Assembly (NCBI GenBank): GCA_040757055.1
Contig: JBFLXY010000010.1
Location: forward strand, 1-64,000
DNA: 64,000 nucleotides
Reading direction: 5' to 3'
From: JAJZRJ01 sp040757055
Lineage (GTDB): Bacteria; Desulfobacterota; Desulfobulbia; Desulfobulbales; Desulfurivibrionaceae
Below the pieces are notes generated by a model. The model saw only the letters and a program-made list of their open reading frames with translations, did not search any database and was not told where the DNA came from. This document shows positions 51,443 through 59,590 of the stretch, one piece after another; within the stretch, counting starts at the first letter, position 1; the number at the start of each line of letters is the position of its first letter. A program made the translations under genes and the position numbers.

Positions 51443-52290
51443 AAGCCTCGCTCCAATGGCCCTTCTTTATTCTCCTGCTTGTGTGCTACGGCACCCTCTT
51501 TTCGCTTCAAGAAAATCGTTTTTCCAAGGTTGACCAACAACTTTCCCACCCCGCCCCACCCAAAATCCAAAAAGCCGCTCTGGGTTACCTCCGGCAATTG
51601 GGCGGCGAAATGCAGTTCATCAAGGCCAGTGTGTTCTGCGGTGGGTTGAGACCTGGACGCGACCCAAAGGAATACGCCGAACCCCTTGCGCGACATTTTG
51701 CCGCTGCTGTTACCCTCCATCCCCACTTTATCGACTCTTATTTTCTCTGCCAGGCAACCCTACCCTACATAAGCAATGAATACGCAAAATATACCAACAC
51801 CATACTCGCTGAAGGTATCGCCGCGCTGCCAGACAACCTCGTGCTGCCTTTTTTTGCTGGCTTCAACCATTTTTACTTCCTTAGCGAACCACTGGAGGCA
51901 GCCCGGCTTTTCCGGCTGGCCGCCCAGCGCCTCAATGCCCCCCCAATTCTAGAACACCTTGCCAACATTCTTACCGCCGAGGGGGGAAATATCCACGCCG
52001 CCCTGATCGGATTACGAAACATGCATGCTGCTGAAAAAGATGCACGGCGCAAGCTGATGTACGCGGAGGAAATCGCTGCTTTTGAAAAAGCGGCCACGGT
52101 ACTCAACGCCATAAAACATTACGAACAAACCACCGGCCAGCCGCCCGCCCGGTTGGAAAACCTCGTCCCCGGCTATCTGACAGCCCTTCCCAATGTTGGG
52201 CCAATTTTCAAACTTGAATGGCAACCGCCCCACCTCGGTGTCATCCGCCTCGCCCGCCGCACTGCGGCACAGCCCAGCCCAAAGCACTGA
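51439..52290 (+). CDS. membrane-anchored helical-repeat protein (PilG-like?)
   Basis: 283 residues. An amino-terminal anchor or uncleaved signal (SLQWPFFILLLVCYGTLFSL, 4-23) is followed by a helical region with TPR-like spacing (AARLFRLAAQRLNAPPILEHLANIL). The carboxy part has LENLVPGYLTALP, a small motif seen in proteins with pilin-like ends. Overlap with the permease (ATGA) makes it the third member of the exporter, comparable to accessory PilG of Myxococcus. That assignment is from context alone. Confidence 0.68.
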   Translation: MKASLQWPFFILLLVCYGTLFSLQENRFSKVDQQLSHPAPPKIQKAALGYLRQLGGEMQFIKASVFCGGLRPGRDPKEYAEPLARHFAAAVTLHPHFIDSYFLCQATLPYISNEYAKYTNTILAEGIAALPDNLVLPFFAGFNHFYFLSEPLEAARLFRLAAQRLNAPPILEHLANILTAEGGNIHAALIGLRNMHAAEKDARRKLMYAEEIAAFEKAATVLNAIKHYEQTTGQPPARLENLVPGYLTALPNVGPIFKLEWQPPHLGVIRLARRTAAQPSPKH

Positions 52291-52403
52291 ACCCAGCTGA
52301 CCATTTTTTGCAGATAGCAATTCCCAAACGCGGCTGATTCGGTATAATGGCCCTGATCCGCCGCCGTGCGCCATTCCGGCCCGGCACGGCCAGGACATAC
52401 GCC

Positions 52404-53435
52404 ATGACATCACGCACCACCATCAAAGAAATTCGCGACGGCCAATCGGTCGAAGGGCGCTATCTCGTCAAGGAGATGAGTCGGGGGGAAACCAAAACCG
52501 GCAAGCCCTACCTGATGCTCACCGTGATGGACGCCACCGGCGAGATGGCAGGAAGGGTGTGGGACAACGCGGATCAATTGCTACCGGAATGCCCGGTGGG
52601 CGCGGTGGTCAGCCTCAACGGCAAGGCGGAAAGCTACAAAGGGGTGATGCAGCTCAAGATCGACACCCTCAAGCGGGTCGATCCGGCTTTGGTTGATCCG
52701 GCCGATTTCCTGCCCACCACGCCGGGCGACATCAAGGCCATGAGCCGCGAACTTACGGCCATTGCCGACGGGGTGGAAGACCCCTTTCTCCGCGAGCTGC
52801 TCCTCGCCTTCCTCAAGGACCGCAAATTCATGGCCGCCTTCAAGGCCGCACCCGCGGCCAAGGCCATGCACCACGCCTACGTGGGCGGCCTGCTCGAACA
52901 CACCCTGGCCATCGCCCGGCTGGCCGGCAAGGTGTGCGACCTCTATCCGACGCTGGACCGCTCATTACTGCTGACCGGGGTGCTGCTCCACGACATCGGC
53001 AAGATCCAGGAATTCGACATCGCCAGGATCCCGGCGGACTACTCCGACAGCGGCCGGCTGGTGGGCCATATGGTGCTGGGGATTGGCATGATCGACGAGC
53101 GGATTACCACCATCAAGGGCTTTCCGGCAGACCTGGCCGCTCGATTGAAACATCTCATTCTGAGCCACCACGGTAGTCACGAATTCGGCTCGCCGGTGCT
53201 GCCGATGATGATCGAGGCCTTTGTCCTCCACTTCCTCGACAACCTCGACGCCAAGGTCGCCTACTTCGACCGCCTGGGCAGCCAGGCGCAGGGCGAGGGC
53301 TACCAGTGGTCCGACTACCAGCGCAACCTGGAGCGCTTCCTCTACCTCCGCCCCAACGCTGCCACCGCAGCCCCATCCCAGGGCACCGCCCCGGAGATCG
53401 ACCCCCGCCAGCGCAACCTCTTCGACCTCGGCTGA
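52404..53435 (+). CDS. YhaM-family 3'-5' exoribonuclease
   Basis: 343 residues. An amino-terminal OB-fold (about 15-95: RYLVKEMSRGETKTGKPYLML, GRVWDNAD) is followed by an HD domain (about 145-290: HHAYVGGLLEHTLAIA, LLHDIGKI, LSHHGSHEFGS). This is the YhaM/KH-type arrangement that degrades RNA or single-stranded DNA. The ATG at 52404 (MTSRTTIKEIRDG) is chosen over 52347. It has no obvious functional tie to its neighbours. Confidence 0.87.
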   Translation: MTSRTTIKEIRDGQSVEGRYLVKEMSRGETKTGKPYLMLTVMDATGEMAGRVWDNADQLLPECPVGAVVSLNGKAESYKGVMQLKIDTLKRVDPALVDPADFLPTTPGDIKAMSRELTAIADGVEDPFLRELLLAFLKDRKFMAAFKAAPAAKAMHHAYVGGLLEHTLAIARLAGKVCDLYPTLDRSLLLTGVLLHDIGKIQEFDIARIPADYSDSGRLVGHMVLGIGMIDERITTIKGFPADLAARLKHLILSHHGSHEFGSPVLPMMIEAFVLHFLDNLDAKVAYFDRLGSQAQGEGYQWSDYQRNLERFLYLRPNAATAAPSQGTAPEIDPRQRNLFDLG

Positions 53436-53444
53436 CCTCGCCCC

Positions 53445-54566
53445 TCACCGCCTGATGTAAAAAGAAAACTCCTGCATCACCTGTTCCATGGGGATGGCAA
53501 AACCGATCCCCTGGGTGCCGCGCAGGATCATGGTGTTCACCCCCACGGCCTCGCCCTCCTCGTTCACCAGCGGCCCGCCCGAATTGCCAGGGTTTATGGC
53601 CGCATCGGTCTGGAGGATGGTGCGACCGTTGTGGTCGCGGTAGCCGGAAATGATTCCGGCGGTCACGGACTGCCGCAAACCAGAAGGGTTGCCGATGGCG
53701 AAGACCTTGGCCCCCTGCGGGTGGTGTCGGGGATCCGCCACCGGCACCATGGGGGAATCGTTCACGTAGATGGTGAGCAGGGCGAGGTCGAGACCCTGGC
53801 TCATGTTCACCGAGCCCACCGCATACTCGCTGCCGTCGATGAGCACCACCTTCACCTCGCCGGTGGAGGAACCCTCGATGGACTGTATCTTGCCCTGCAA
53901 TTCGTCGTAGGCCGCCTTGGCCTGAGCGTAGCGCTCCTCCCGCAATTTGAGCTGCAACTCCGCCTGGCTCTTTACCGGCGTGGCAGCCATGCCCTGCACC
54001 TGCTGCTTCAGATAATCAAGGGTATTGCGCTCAGCCTCGATCTGCTGCTTGAGGCTGTCACGCTGGGCCGTAAGCGCCGTCAGTTGCTGGCGGTCGAACT
54101 CCACCACATGGCGGTTGGTGACGATGTGGCCGGCGTTGTCCACAAAGAAACCGGAGCCGCTTCCCCAGGGACTCTTCACCAGCACCGTGGCGTTGCGCGC
54201 CCGCTCCACCTTATTGGCCGGCGGAAACTTGCGCTCCAGTTCGGCTGCCAGCCCGCCTGGAACCGCGTATATCGTCCTGCCAAGGCTCCCTTGACTGGAA
54301 GCGCCTTCCTCCACCGTAGCCACGGGCGCCTCGACCGGAGCCGCGGTCTGCTTCTGCTCCCGCAACAGCCAGTAGGCGCCACCAGCCACAGCGCACACCA
54401 CGAGAAGGGCCGCCAGCCAGACCGGTTGCCCCTTTCTTGCCACGGGCGACTCCCCCGCCTCCCCTTCCTTGCCGGCCAGCCGCTCGTAATAACGGGCAAA
54501 AATAATCCCGCATTTGCCGCACTCCACGGTATTCAGTTGCTCATTGCCGCATTTGGGACAGCGCAC
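53445..54566 (-). CDS. HtrA-like serine protease, zinc ribbon and coiled coil
   Basis: 373 residues. A zinc ribbon (CPKC at 3-6, CGKC at 16-19) is at the amino end, one membrane helix at about 48-67, then an S1C protease with the complete triad H153 (TNRHVV), D260 (GLDLAL) and S329 (PGNSGGP). No PDZ domain. A coiled coil of about 75 residues (157-231) is inserted between His and Asp, which is unusual. The GTG at 54566 has GGAGG 5 bases upstream; the longer frame from 54629 lacks one. The ribbon should be cytoplasmic and the protease periplasmic. Confidence 0.85.
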   Translation of the reverse strand: MRCPKCGNEQLNTVECGKCGIIFARYYERLAGKEGEAGESPVARKGQPVWLAALLVVCAVAGGAYWLLREQKQTAAPVEAPVATVEEGASSQGSLGRTIYAVPGGLAAELERKFPPANKVERARNATVLVKSPWGSGSGFFVDNAGHIVTNRHVVEFDRQQLTALTAQRDSLKQQIEAERNTLDYLKQQVQGMAATPVKSQAELQLKLREERYAQAKAAYDELQGKIQSIEGSSTGEVKVVLIDGSEYAVGSVNMSQGLDLALLTIYVNDSPMVPVADPRHHPQGAKVFAIGNPSGLRQSVTAGIISGYRDHNGRTILQTDAAINPGNSGGPLVNEEGEAVGVNTMILRGTQGIGFAIPMEQVMQEFSFYIRR

Positions 54567-54682
54567 CCTCCCCTCCTTTGGCGCAGCCACCGCGCCGCTT
54601 CCGGAACAAACCCGCCAGCATGGTGTCATGATGGCGATATTTTACGCTTCGCGCAACCGCTTTTGCGCAGTGCAACAAAGGC

Positions 54683-54711
54683 TTCAACTTTGGCGCCAAA
54701 GGCGGTATGAT
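54683..54711 (+). promoter_or_regulatory. lemA promoter with palindromic operator
   Basis: TTCAAC, 17 bases, TATGAT. The spacer contains CTTTGGCGCCAAAG (54688-54701), a perfect 14-bp palindrome, the classic position for a repressor. The gene starts 45 bases downstream. Confidence 0.5.
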
Positions 54712-54755
54712 GCGCCTGTTTATCCTCAAACCTCCATGCGAAGGAGATGCACGCC

Positions 54756-55340
54756 ATGAAACGCTTTGCCCTGTTGGTCAGCCTCATCCTCGTCGCCATG
54801 TCCCTCACCGGCTGCGGCTACAACCAGATCCAGCAGAACGAGGAGGCGGTGATCGCCGCCTGGGGCGACGTCGAGGCCGCCTACCAGCGCCGGGCCGACC
54901 TCATCCCCAACCTGGTGGAAACGGTCAAGGCCTATGCGGCCCATGAACAGGAGACCCTCATCGCAGTGACCGAGGCCCGGGCCAAGGTGGGGCAGATGAA
55001 GCTCGGCGCCGACGTGATCAACAACCCCCAGGCCCTGGCCCAGTTCCAGGCGGCCCAGGGCGGCATCACCTCGGCCCTCTCGCGCTTGATGGTGGTGGCG
55101 GAGCAGTATCCGGACCTCAAGGCCAACCAGAACTTCCGGGACCTCCAGCACCAGCTCGAAGGCACGGAAAACCGCATCAACGTGGCACGGGTGCGCTACA
55201 ACGACACGGTGCAGGTCTTCAACACCTCCATCCGCACCTTCCCCAACAACCTGACCAACAGCCTCCTGCTGAAACTCGAGCGCAAGGAGCCGTTCAAGGC
55301 CGAGGCCGGGGCAGAGAAAGCGCCGCAGGTCAAGTTCTAG
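54756..55340 (+). CDS. lemA: LemA-family lipoprotein
   Basis: 194 residues. Lipobox LTGCGYN (Cys at about 20) indicates lipid anchoring. The body is the long helical LemA fold: NEEAVIAAWGDVEAAYQRRADLIPNLVETVKAYA and RYNDTVQVFNTSIRTFPNN. The ATG at 54756 has AAGGAG 9 bases upstream, and an ATG at 54747 directly abuts it and is unlikely. It begins an operon with two TPM-domain proteins, a frequent pairing whose role is unclear. Confidence 0.92.
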   Translation: MKRFALLVSLILVAMSLTGCGYNQIQQNEEAVIAAWGDVEAAYQRRADLIPNLVETVKAYAAHEQETLIAVTEARAKVGQMKLGADVINNPQALAQFQAAQGGITSALSRLMVVAEQYPDLKANQNFRDLQHQLEGTENRINVARVRYNDTVQVFNTSIRTFPNNLTNSLLLKLERKEPFKAEAGAEKAPQVKF

Positions 55341-55493
55341 GGCCGGCCGGTGCGACGATTCATGCAATCCTTGTCCCCGGGCCTCGCCATGCTGTTGCCG
55401 CGGGTTCGTCCGCGACCGGGCGCAGGGATGCGCACGAGGCCGCAGACGCCTCGGAGGCGGGCAGGATGCCCGCCGAAAATGAGCGGAGACAGG

Positions 55494-56372
55494 ATGGCGA
55501 GGCCCTTACTCCTTGGCCTCCTCGCCGGACTTTGCCTGCTCGCCGCCGGCACCCTTGCCTGGGCCAAGGCGGTACCAGCCTATCAGGGCTACGTCAACGA
55601 CTACGCGGGCATGATCTCGCCAGGGGCGGAACAGGAACTCACCGCCCTCCTTGCCGCCTTTGACCAGTCCGACTCCACCCAGGTGGCGATCCTCACCATC
55701 GACTCCCTGGAGGGCGACGACCTGGAGTCCTTCTCCATCCGGGTGGTGGACCAGTGGAAGGTGGGGCAGAAGGGCAAGGACAACGGGGTGCTGCTCCTGG
55801 TGGCCAAGCAGGAGCGCAAGATCCGCATCGAGGTGGGCCGGGGCCTCGAAGGGGTGCTCACCGATCTGCTCTCCGGCCGCATCGTGGACCAGGCCATTGC
55901 CCCGGCCTTCCGGGCCGGCCAGATCGACCAGGGCTTCATCAATGGCGCACAGGCCATCATCGCCGCCACCCGCGGCGAATTCAAGGCCGACCCCAACGCC
56001 CGCCGCCGCACCGGCGACAAGGCGCCCCCCATTGTCAGCTACCTCTTCATCGCCCTGCTGCTGATTGCCTTCCTGGGCAACGTCTCGAAAAAACTCGGGG
56101 CCGGCGCCGGCGCGGTGCTGGTGCCGCTCGCCGCTTACGGCGGCATGGGCTCGGCGATCCCGCTCCTCTTCCTGCTCCTTCTCATACCGGCCGGGTTGCT
56201 CGCCGGCATCATCGCACCGCTGGTCTTGAACGGACTGGCCTCGGGCCACGGCGGCGGCATGTATTACGGCGGTGGCTTCGGTGGTCGGGGTGGTGGCTTT
56301 GGCGGCGGAGGCGGATTCGGCGGTTTTGGCGGCGGTGGCTTCGGAGGCGGCGGCGCCTCGGGAGGATGGTGA
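55494..56372 (+). CDS. TPM-domain membrane protein, YgcG-like
   Basis: 292 residues. A signal peptide (to about 25), a TPM/TLP18.3 domain (about 28-160: VNDYAGMIS, QVAILTIDSLEGDDLESFSIRV, KDNGVLLLVA, EVGRGLEGVLTD), two membrane helices (about 183-250) and a Gly/Phe-rich tail (GGGFGG repeats). The same layout is found in YgcG-type proteins next to LemA. Start at 55494 (GGAG 7 bases upstream). Its TGA overlaps the next ATG. Confidence 0.9.
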   Translation: MARPLLLGLLAGLCLLAAGTLAWAKAVPAYQGYVNDYAGMISPGAEQELTALLAAFDQSDSTQVAILTIDSLEGDDLESFSIRVVDQWKVGQKGKDNGVLLLVAKQERKIRIEVGRGLEGVLTDLLSGRIVDQAIAPAFRAGQIDQGFINGAQAIIAATRGEFKADPNARRRTGDKAPPIVSYLFIALLLIAFLGNVSKKLGAGAGAVLVPLAAYGGMGSAIPLLFLLLLIPAGLLAGIIAPLVLNGLASGHGGGMYYGGGFGGRGGGFGGGGGFGGFGGGGFGGGGASGGW

Positions 56373-57001
56373 TGCAGGCAGAAAAATTCTTCAGCCCGGC
56401 AGAAAAAGAACGAATTGCCCAGGCCGTGGCAGCGGTGGAAAAAATGACTGCCGGCGAGGTGGCGGTGGTGGTGGCGGACGAGAGCGACCGCTACCCCGAA
56501 GCGGCGATCCTTTCCGGCATCACCCTGGGCAGTGTGGTCGCCCTCATGATCACCGATCTCCTCTTCCACGACTCGCTCTGGTTCTTCCTGCCCATTGCCC
56601 TGCTGGCCGGATTTGCCATCGGCTGGCTCACCGGCACGATGCCGGCCCTGAAACGCTTCTTCATCCCCCACGCCCGACTGGAAGAAGAGGTGGCCCAACG
56701 GGCGCTCCAGGTCTTTTACGACAAGGGGCTCCACAAGACGCGGGACGCCACCGGTGTGCTCTTCTTCATCTCGCTCATGGAGCACAAGGCGTGGGTGCTG
56801 GCCGACCAGGGCATCTACCAGAAGATCAGCCAGGAAAAGCTGAACCAGCACGCCGTAAGCGTGGCCACCGGCATCAAAGAGGGCCGCGCCGCCGAGGCCC
56901 TCTGCCAAGAAATCCAAAAGATCGGCATCACCCTGGCCCAGCACTTCCCCATCAAAGCCGACGACACCAACGAACTCTCCAACGAAGTGCAGACGGCGTA
57001 A
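56372..57001 (+). CDS. second TPM-domain protein
   Basis: 209 residues. A TPM domain split by two membrane helices (about 48-65 and 70-90), then RRGL-type continuation ALQVFYDKGLHKTRDATGVLFFISLMEHKAWVLAD. No signal peptide. Its ATG overlaps the preceding stop (TGATG). With LemA and the YgcG-like protein it forms a three-gene operon, a widely seen set of membrane-associated proteins of unclear function. Confidence 0.88.
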   Translation: MQAEKFFSPAEKERIAQAVAAVEKMTAGEVAVVVADESDRYPEAAILSGITLGSVVALMITDLLFHDSLWFFLPIALLAGFAIGWLTGTMPALKRFFIPHARLEEEVAQRALQVFYDKGLHKTRDATGVLFFISLMEHKAWVLADQGIYQKISQEKLNQHAVSVATGIKEGRAAEALCQEIQKIGITLAQHFPIKADDTNELSNEVQTA

Positions 57002-57095
57002 ACCTGCCATCCGGATACCCCATGAACCGCTTGCGGGCACTGCTGACAGATGCTACGGTGAATCGGGCAACAGCACTGGGGCAAAGGGGAGCGTC

Positions 57096-57257
57096 ATGCA
57101 AAACAGCATCTCTGAAACGGGCAACGATTTCATGGAGGCCGTGCTCCAAGGCTTATCCGACTTGGACGAAGGCCGCGAACTGAGCCTGGCCGAGGCACGC
57201 CTGTTGCTCTCTCGCACTCGCCTTGGCGATGACCAGACGGACAACGGGAGGATCTGA
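57096..57257 (+). CDS. short antitoxin-like protein, 53 aa
   Basis: 53 residues with AAAGGGGAG upstream of the ATG. It contains GLSDLDEGRELSLAEARLLL, a helix pattern seen in short type II antitoxins. No toxin gene follows; instead there is a disrupted regulator 1 base later. A possible promoter (TTGCGG, 17, TACGGT at 57031-57059) stands upstream. Probably a remnant of a toxin-antitoxin pair, but the reading frame itself is intact. Confidence 0.55.
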   Translation: MQNSISETGNDFMEAVLQGLSDLDEGRELSLAEARLLLSRTRLGDDQTDNGRI

Positions 57258-57258
57258 C

Positions 57259-57522
57259 ATGCGCCTCGCGACGTTTGAAATTTCCTCGCTGGAAGAATGA
57301 CTGGTGCTCAACGCCAAACGGTGGGAACTGCTCAAGGCCCTATGCGGTGTCGGCCCGGTCTCGATTCGCGAGGCAGCCCGCCGCGCCGGCCGAGACGTGA
57401 AAGCCGTGCATGGCGACGTCGCGGCGCTGCTTAAGGCCGGCATCCTGCGAGAGACCGACAAAGACGAGATCGTCTTCCCGTACGACTCCGTTCGGGTCAA
57501 CTTCATGCTGCACGCGGCGTAA
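57259..57522 (+). pseudogene. disrupted HVO_A0114-type HTH regulator
   Basis: From GTG 57304 to 57522 the frame gives 72 residues with a winged helix (AKRWELLKALCGVGPVSIREAARRAG, KAVHGDVAALLKAGIL) typical of HVO_A0114-type regulators, often antitoxins. Upstream in the same frame, ATG 57259 starts MRLATFEISSLEE, then a TGA stop at 57298-57300, where relatives commonly have Trp. The first 30 or so residues of the family are also missing. The downstream part could still be translated from GTG. Confidence 0.65.
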
Positions 57523-57525
57523 CCT

Positions 57526-58071
57526 ATGAAATACGAAATCTACGCCCATCGCTTTGCCGACATCATCCTCAACTCCGACTACGCGTTAAAACAGGAAATC
57601 GAAGAAGTTATTAAAGGCGTGTCCTTCAGCAAGGACGTGCTGACGGAATTCGAGAAAGAAAATCAGCGCCGCATTAAGGCTGGCAAACGCCCACCGCAAG
57701 GGAAACAATCCACCATCAATGCGCTGTTCCGAAAAGAGTTTACAACACGCGGCTGGCAGCCTGAAAAAAACGTGTTCGATGACCCGGAAAACGATTTGGC
57801 AATCGACTTTTGGAAACGCAATGTCGGAGTCGATGTGGCTTTCAATCACCGTTCGTTCATTGGTGGTGACCTCCTGCGACTCCAAGCAGCTGCTGAGGTA
57901 AAGAACGTAATCAATGTGGGCGTCTATATCTGCCCAACCAAGGAATTTGCCAAAACAGTCTCACCAAAAGACGGCAATTCGATGGTCGTGTTCGAGCGTG
58001 CCACTTGGTATCTGGAGAACTTTTACGCTGTCCTCACCGCCCCGGTTCTCCTCATGGGGCTTACAGGCTGA
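57526..58071 (+). CDS. BglII/BstYI-like restriction endonuclease, orphan
   Basis: 181 residues. The region AIDFWKRNVGVDVAFNHRSF followed by AAEVKNVINVGVYICP resembles the catalytic core of the BglII/BstYI endonuclease family (acidic residue, then a D/E-x-K-like element). GC content is visibly lower than in the flanking genes. No DNA methyltransferase is in the window, so either protection comes from elsewhere or the enzyme has another role. It follows the broken regulator by 3 bases, which could have served as its control gene. Confidence 0.7.
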   Translation: MKYEIYAHRFADIILNSDYALKQEIEEVIKGVSFSKDVLTEFEKENQRRIKAGKRPPQGKQSTINALFRKEFTTRGWQPEKNVFDDPENDLAIDFWKRNVGVDVAFNHRSFIGGDLLRLQAAAEVKNVINVGVYICPTKEFAKTVSPKDGNSMVVFERATWYLENFYAVLTAPVLLMGLTG

Positions 58072-58076
58072 CCACC

Positions 58077-58724
58077 GTGACGCCCCCCAAACACCCCATC
58101 GAAAAACACTCCTGGAAGCCGGGGAACGTGCTCTCGCCAGTGCCGGTGGTGCTAGTGAGCTGCGGCGGCACGGCCGAGTGGCAACCGAACATCATCACCA
58201 TCGCCTGGGTCGGCAGCGTGTGCAGCGATCCGCCCATGCTCTCCATCTCGGTGCGGCCGGAGCGCCACTCTTTCGGGATCATCCAGGCCACAGGCGAGTT
58301 TGTAGTGAATGTGCCGAGCCGTGAGCAGGCAAAGATTACGGATTGGTGCGGCATGGTTTCTGGCCGCAAGGTGGATAAGTTCAAGGAATCAGGATTGACG
58401 CCAGGGGCACCGCTCAAGGTGGGCTGCCCGACCATTCAGGAGTGCCCGATCAACATCGAGTGCCAGGTGCGACAGACGCTGGCCTTGGGCACCCACACCA
58501 TGTTCGTGGCCGAGGTAGTGGGCGTCCAGGTGACTGCGGCGCTCATCGACGCCAAAGGCAAGCTGCGGCTCGATCAAGCCGGGCTCCTCGCCTACGGCCT
58601 GGGCCACTATTTCCCGCTCGGCCCGGCCATCGACCACTTCGGCTTTTCCATCCGCAAGAAGAAAGCCAAGCCCCGCACTGCCAAGCCGGCCAACCGGCCC
58701 CGCCGCTCCCGCAAAAACAGCTGA
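58077..58724 (+). CDS. flavin reductase family protein
   Basis: 215 residues. The flavin-binding split-barrel fold shows PVVLVSCGG, PNIITIAWVGSVCSDPPMLSISVRP (near 45-69), GEFVVNVPS and GTHTMFVAEVVGV. The carboxy end is Lys/Arg-rich. These FMN-binding proteins reduce flavin or serve as oxidoreductases, frequently in anaerobes. It starts with GTG at 58077, 5 bases after the endonuclease stop, and has a weak ribosome site. Confidence 0.87.
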   Translation: MTPPKHPIEKHSWKPGNVLSPVPVVLVSCGGTAEWQPNIITIAWVGSVCSDPPMLSISVRPERHSFGIIQATGEFVVNVPSREQAKITDWCGMVSGRKVDKFKESGLTPGAPLKVGCPTIQECPINIECQVRQTLALGTHTMFVAEVVGVQVTAALIDAKGKLRLDQAGLLAYGLGHYFPLGPAIDHFGFSIRKKKAKPRTAKPANRPRRSRKNS

Positions 58725-58744
58725 CCTCTCCCCCACCCCTCGCA

Positions 58745-58773
58745 TTGCATTTTGCTATACAATGAAATACAAT
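58745..58773 (+). promoter_or_regulatory. promoter of the ParD-like/RelE-like pair
   Basis: TTGCAT, 17 bases, TACAAT, 32 bases before the antitoxin ATG. ATACAAT occurs twice (58757 and 58767), a possible antitoxin-binding direct repeat. Confidence 0.65.
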
Positions 58774-58805
58774 AGCTCCATCGAAGAACCACAAAGGAGC
58801 ACGCC

Positions 58806-59024
58806 ATGGCCACTGCGGTACGCATTACCGAGGAATTATTGAACGAGGCAAAGAAGTCGAGCAAGGTGGATCACCGCTCCATCACCGGCCAGATCGAGCA
58901 TTGGGCGCGCATCGGCAAATGCGCCGAGGAAAATCCGGACCTGACCTATAGCCTTATCAAGGATATCCTGGTCGGCATGGCGGAGTTGGAGGCAGGAGAA
59001 AAATCGGAATACCGCTTCGGATGA
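58806..59024 (+). CDS. ParD-like antitoxin
   Basis: 72 residues with AAAGGAG upstream. ATAVRITEELLNEAKK at the start and HRSITGQIEHWARIGKC match the ParD-like antitoxin family, a ribbon-helix-helix DNA binder. It precedes a RelE/ParE toxin gene by 7 bases and would both neutralise it and repress the promoter at 58745. Confidence 0.85.
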   Translation: MATAVRITEELLNEAKKSSKVDHRSITGQIEHWARIGKCAEENPDLTYSLIKDILVGMAELEAGEKSEYRFG

Positions 59025-59031
59025 GCGCCGG

Positions 59032-59313
59032 ATGAAAGTCTATCAATCGCGCTCCTTTGCCAACACGGTCAAGAAGCTCTCCGAGAAGGAAAAGGCGGCG
59101 CTGGACCGGGAAATCCGCAAAATCCTGGCCGAACCGGCCCTGGGCGCGGAAAAGACCGGCGACCTGCGCGGGGTCTTGGTCCACAAATTCAAGATGGGCG
59201 GGGCGCTCCACCTGCTCGCCTACCGCCTGACCGGCGACGACCTGGAACTGATCATGTGCGGCCCGCACGAAAACTACTACCGGGATCTCAAGAGCTACCT
59301 CAAAAGCCGGTGA
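59032..59313 (+). CDS. RelE/ParE-family toxin
   Basis: 93 residues: KVYQSRSFANTVKKLSEKEKAALDREI, then LRGVLVHKF, LLAYRLTGDDLELI and a terminal ENYYRDLKSYLK. The compact RelE fold; such toxins cleave ribosomal mRNA or poison gyrase, and the tail with Tyr and basic residues favours RelE type. Directly downstream of its antitoxin. Confidence 0.85.
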   Translation: MKVYQSRSFANTVKKLSEKEKAALDREIRKILAEPALGAEKTGDLRGVLVHKFKMGGALHLLAYRLTGDDLELIMCGPHENYYRDLKSYLKSR

Positions 59314-59335
59314 ATTCCGGTATGGCGCAAACCGA

Positions 59336-59374
59336 TTGACAGAGTATGCACAAAATGACTATTGTATGCATACA
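59336..59374 (+). promoter_or_regulatory. vapBC promoter and palindromic operator
   Basis: TTGACA, 18 bases, TATTGT, overlapped by the perfect 12-bp palindrome TGTATGCATACA (59363-59374). A second TATGCA at 59345-59350 lies in the spacer. VapB-type antitoxins autorepress at such sites. Confidence 0.7.
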
Positions 59375-59386
59375 AGGAGGTTGGCC

Positions 59387-59590
59387 ATGCGCACCACATT
59401 AGATTTGCCCGAAACACTGCTTGAAGAAGCAATGAAAGCGTCCCACATCAAGACGAAAACTAAAGTGATTATCACGGCGTTGGAAGAATTGATCCGCAAG
59501 CGCAACATCGCGGAAATCAAAGCATTCAAGGGCAAGGTGGACTTGGACATTGACCTCGATAGCATTCGTGGCCGCCAATGTCGGTGTTGA
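59387..59590 (+). CDS. vapB: VapB-type antitoxin
   Basis: 67 residues. RTTLDLPETLLEEAM is the ribbon-helix-helix start, with KTKTKVIITALEELIRK following; the carboxy end would wrap the toxin. AAGGAGG lies 7 bases upstream of ATG 59387. It overlaps the toxin gene by 13 bases. Confidence 0.9.
   Translation: MRTTLDLPETLLEEAMKASHIKTKTKVIITALEELIRKRNIAEIKAFKGKVDLDIDLDSIRGRQCRC

Noticed and set aside
57298..57300. TGA read through as selenocysteine or tryptophan in the HTH regulator
   Set aside because: No selenocysteine insertion hairpin was noticed after it, and the amino end of the family is missing too, so a nonsense mutation is simpler.
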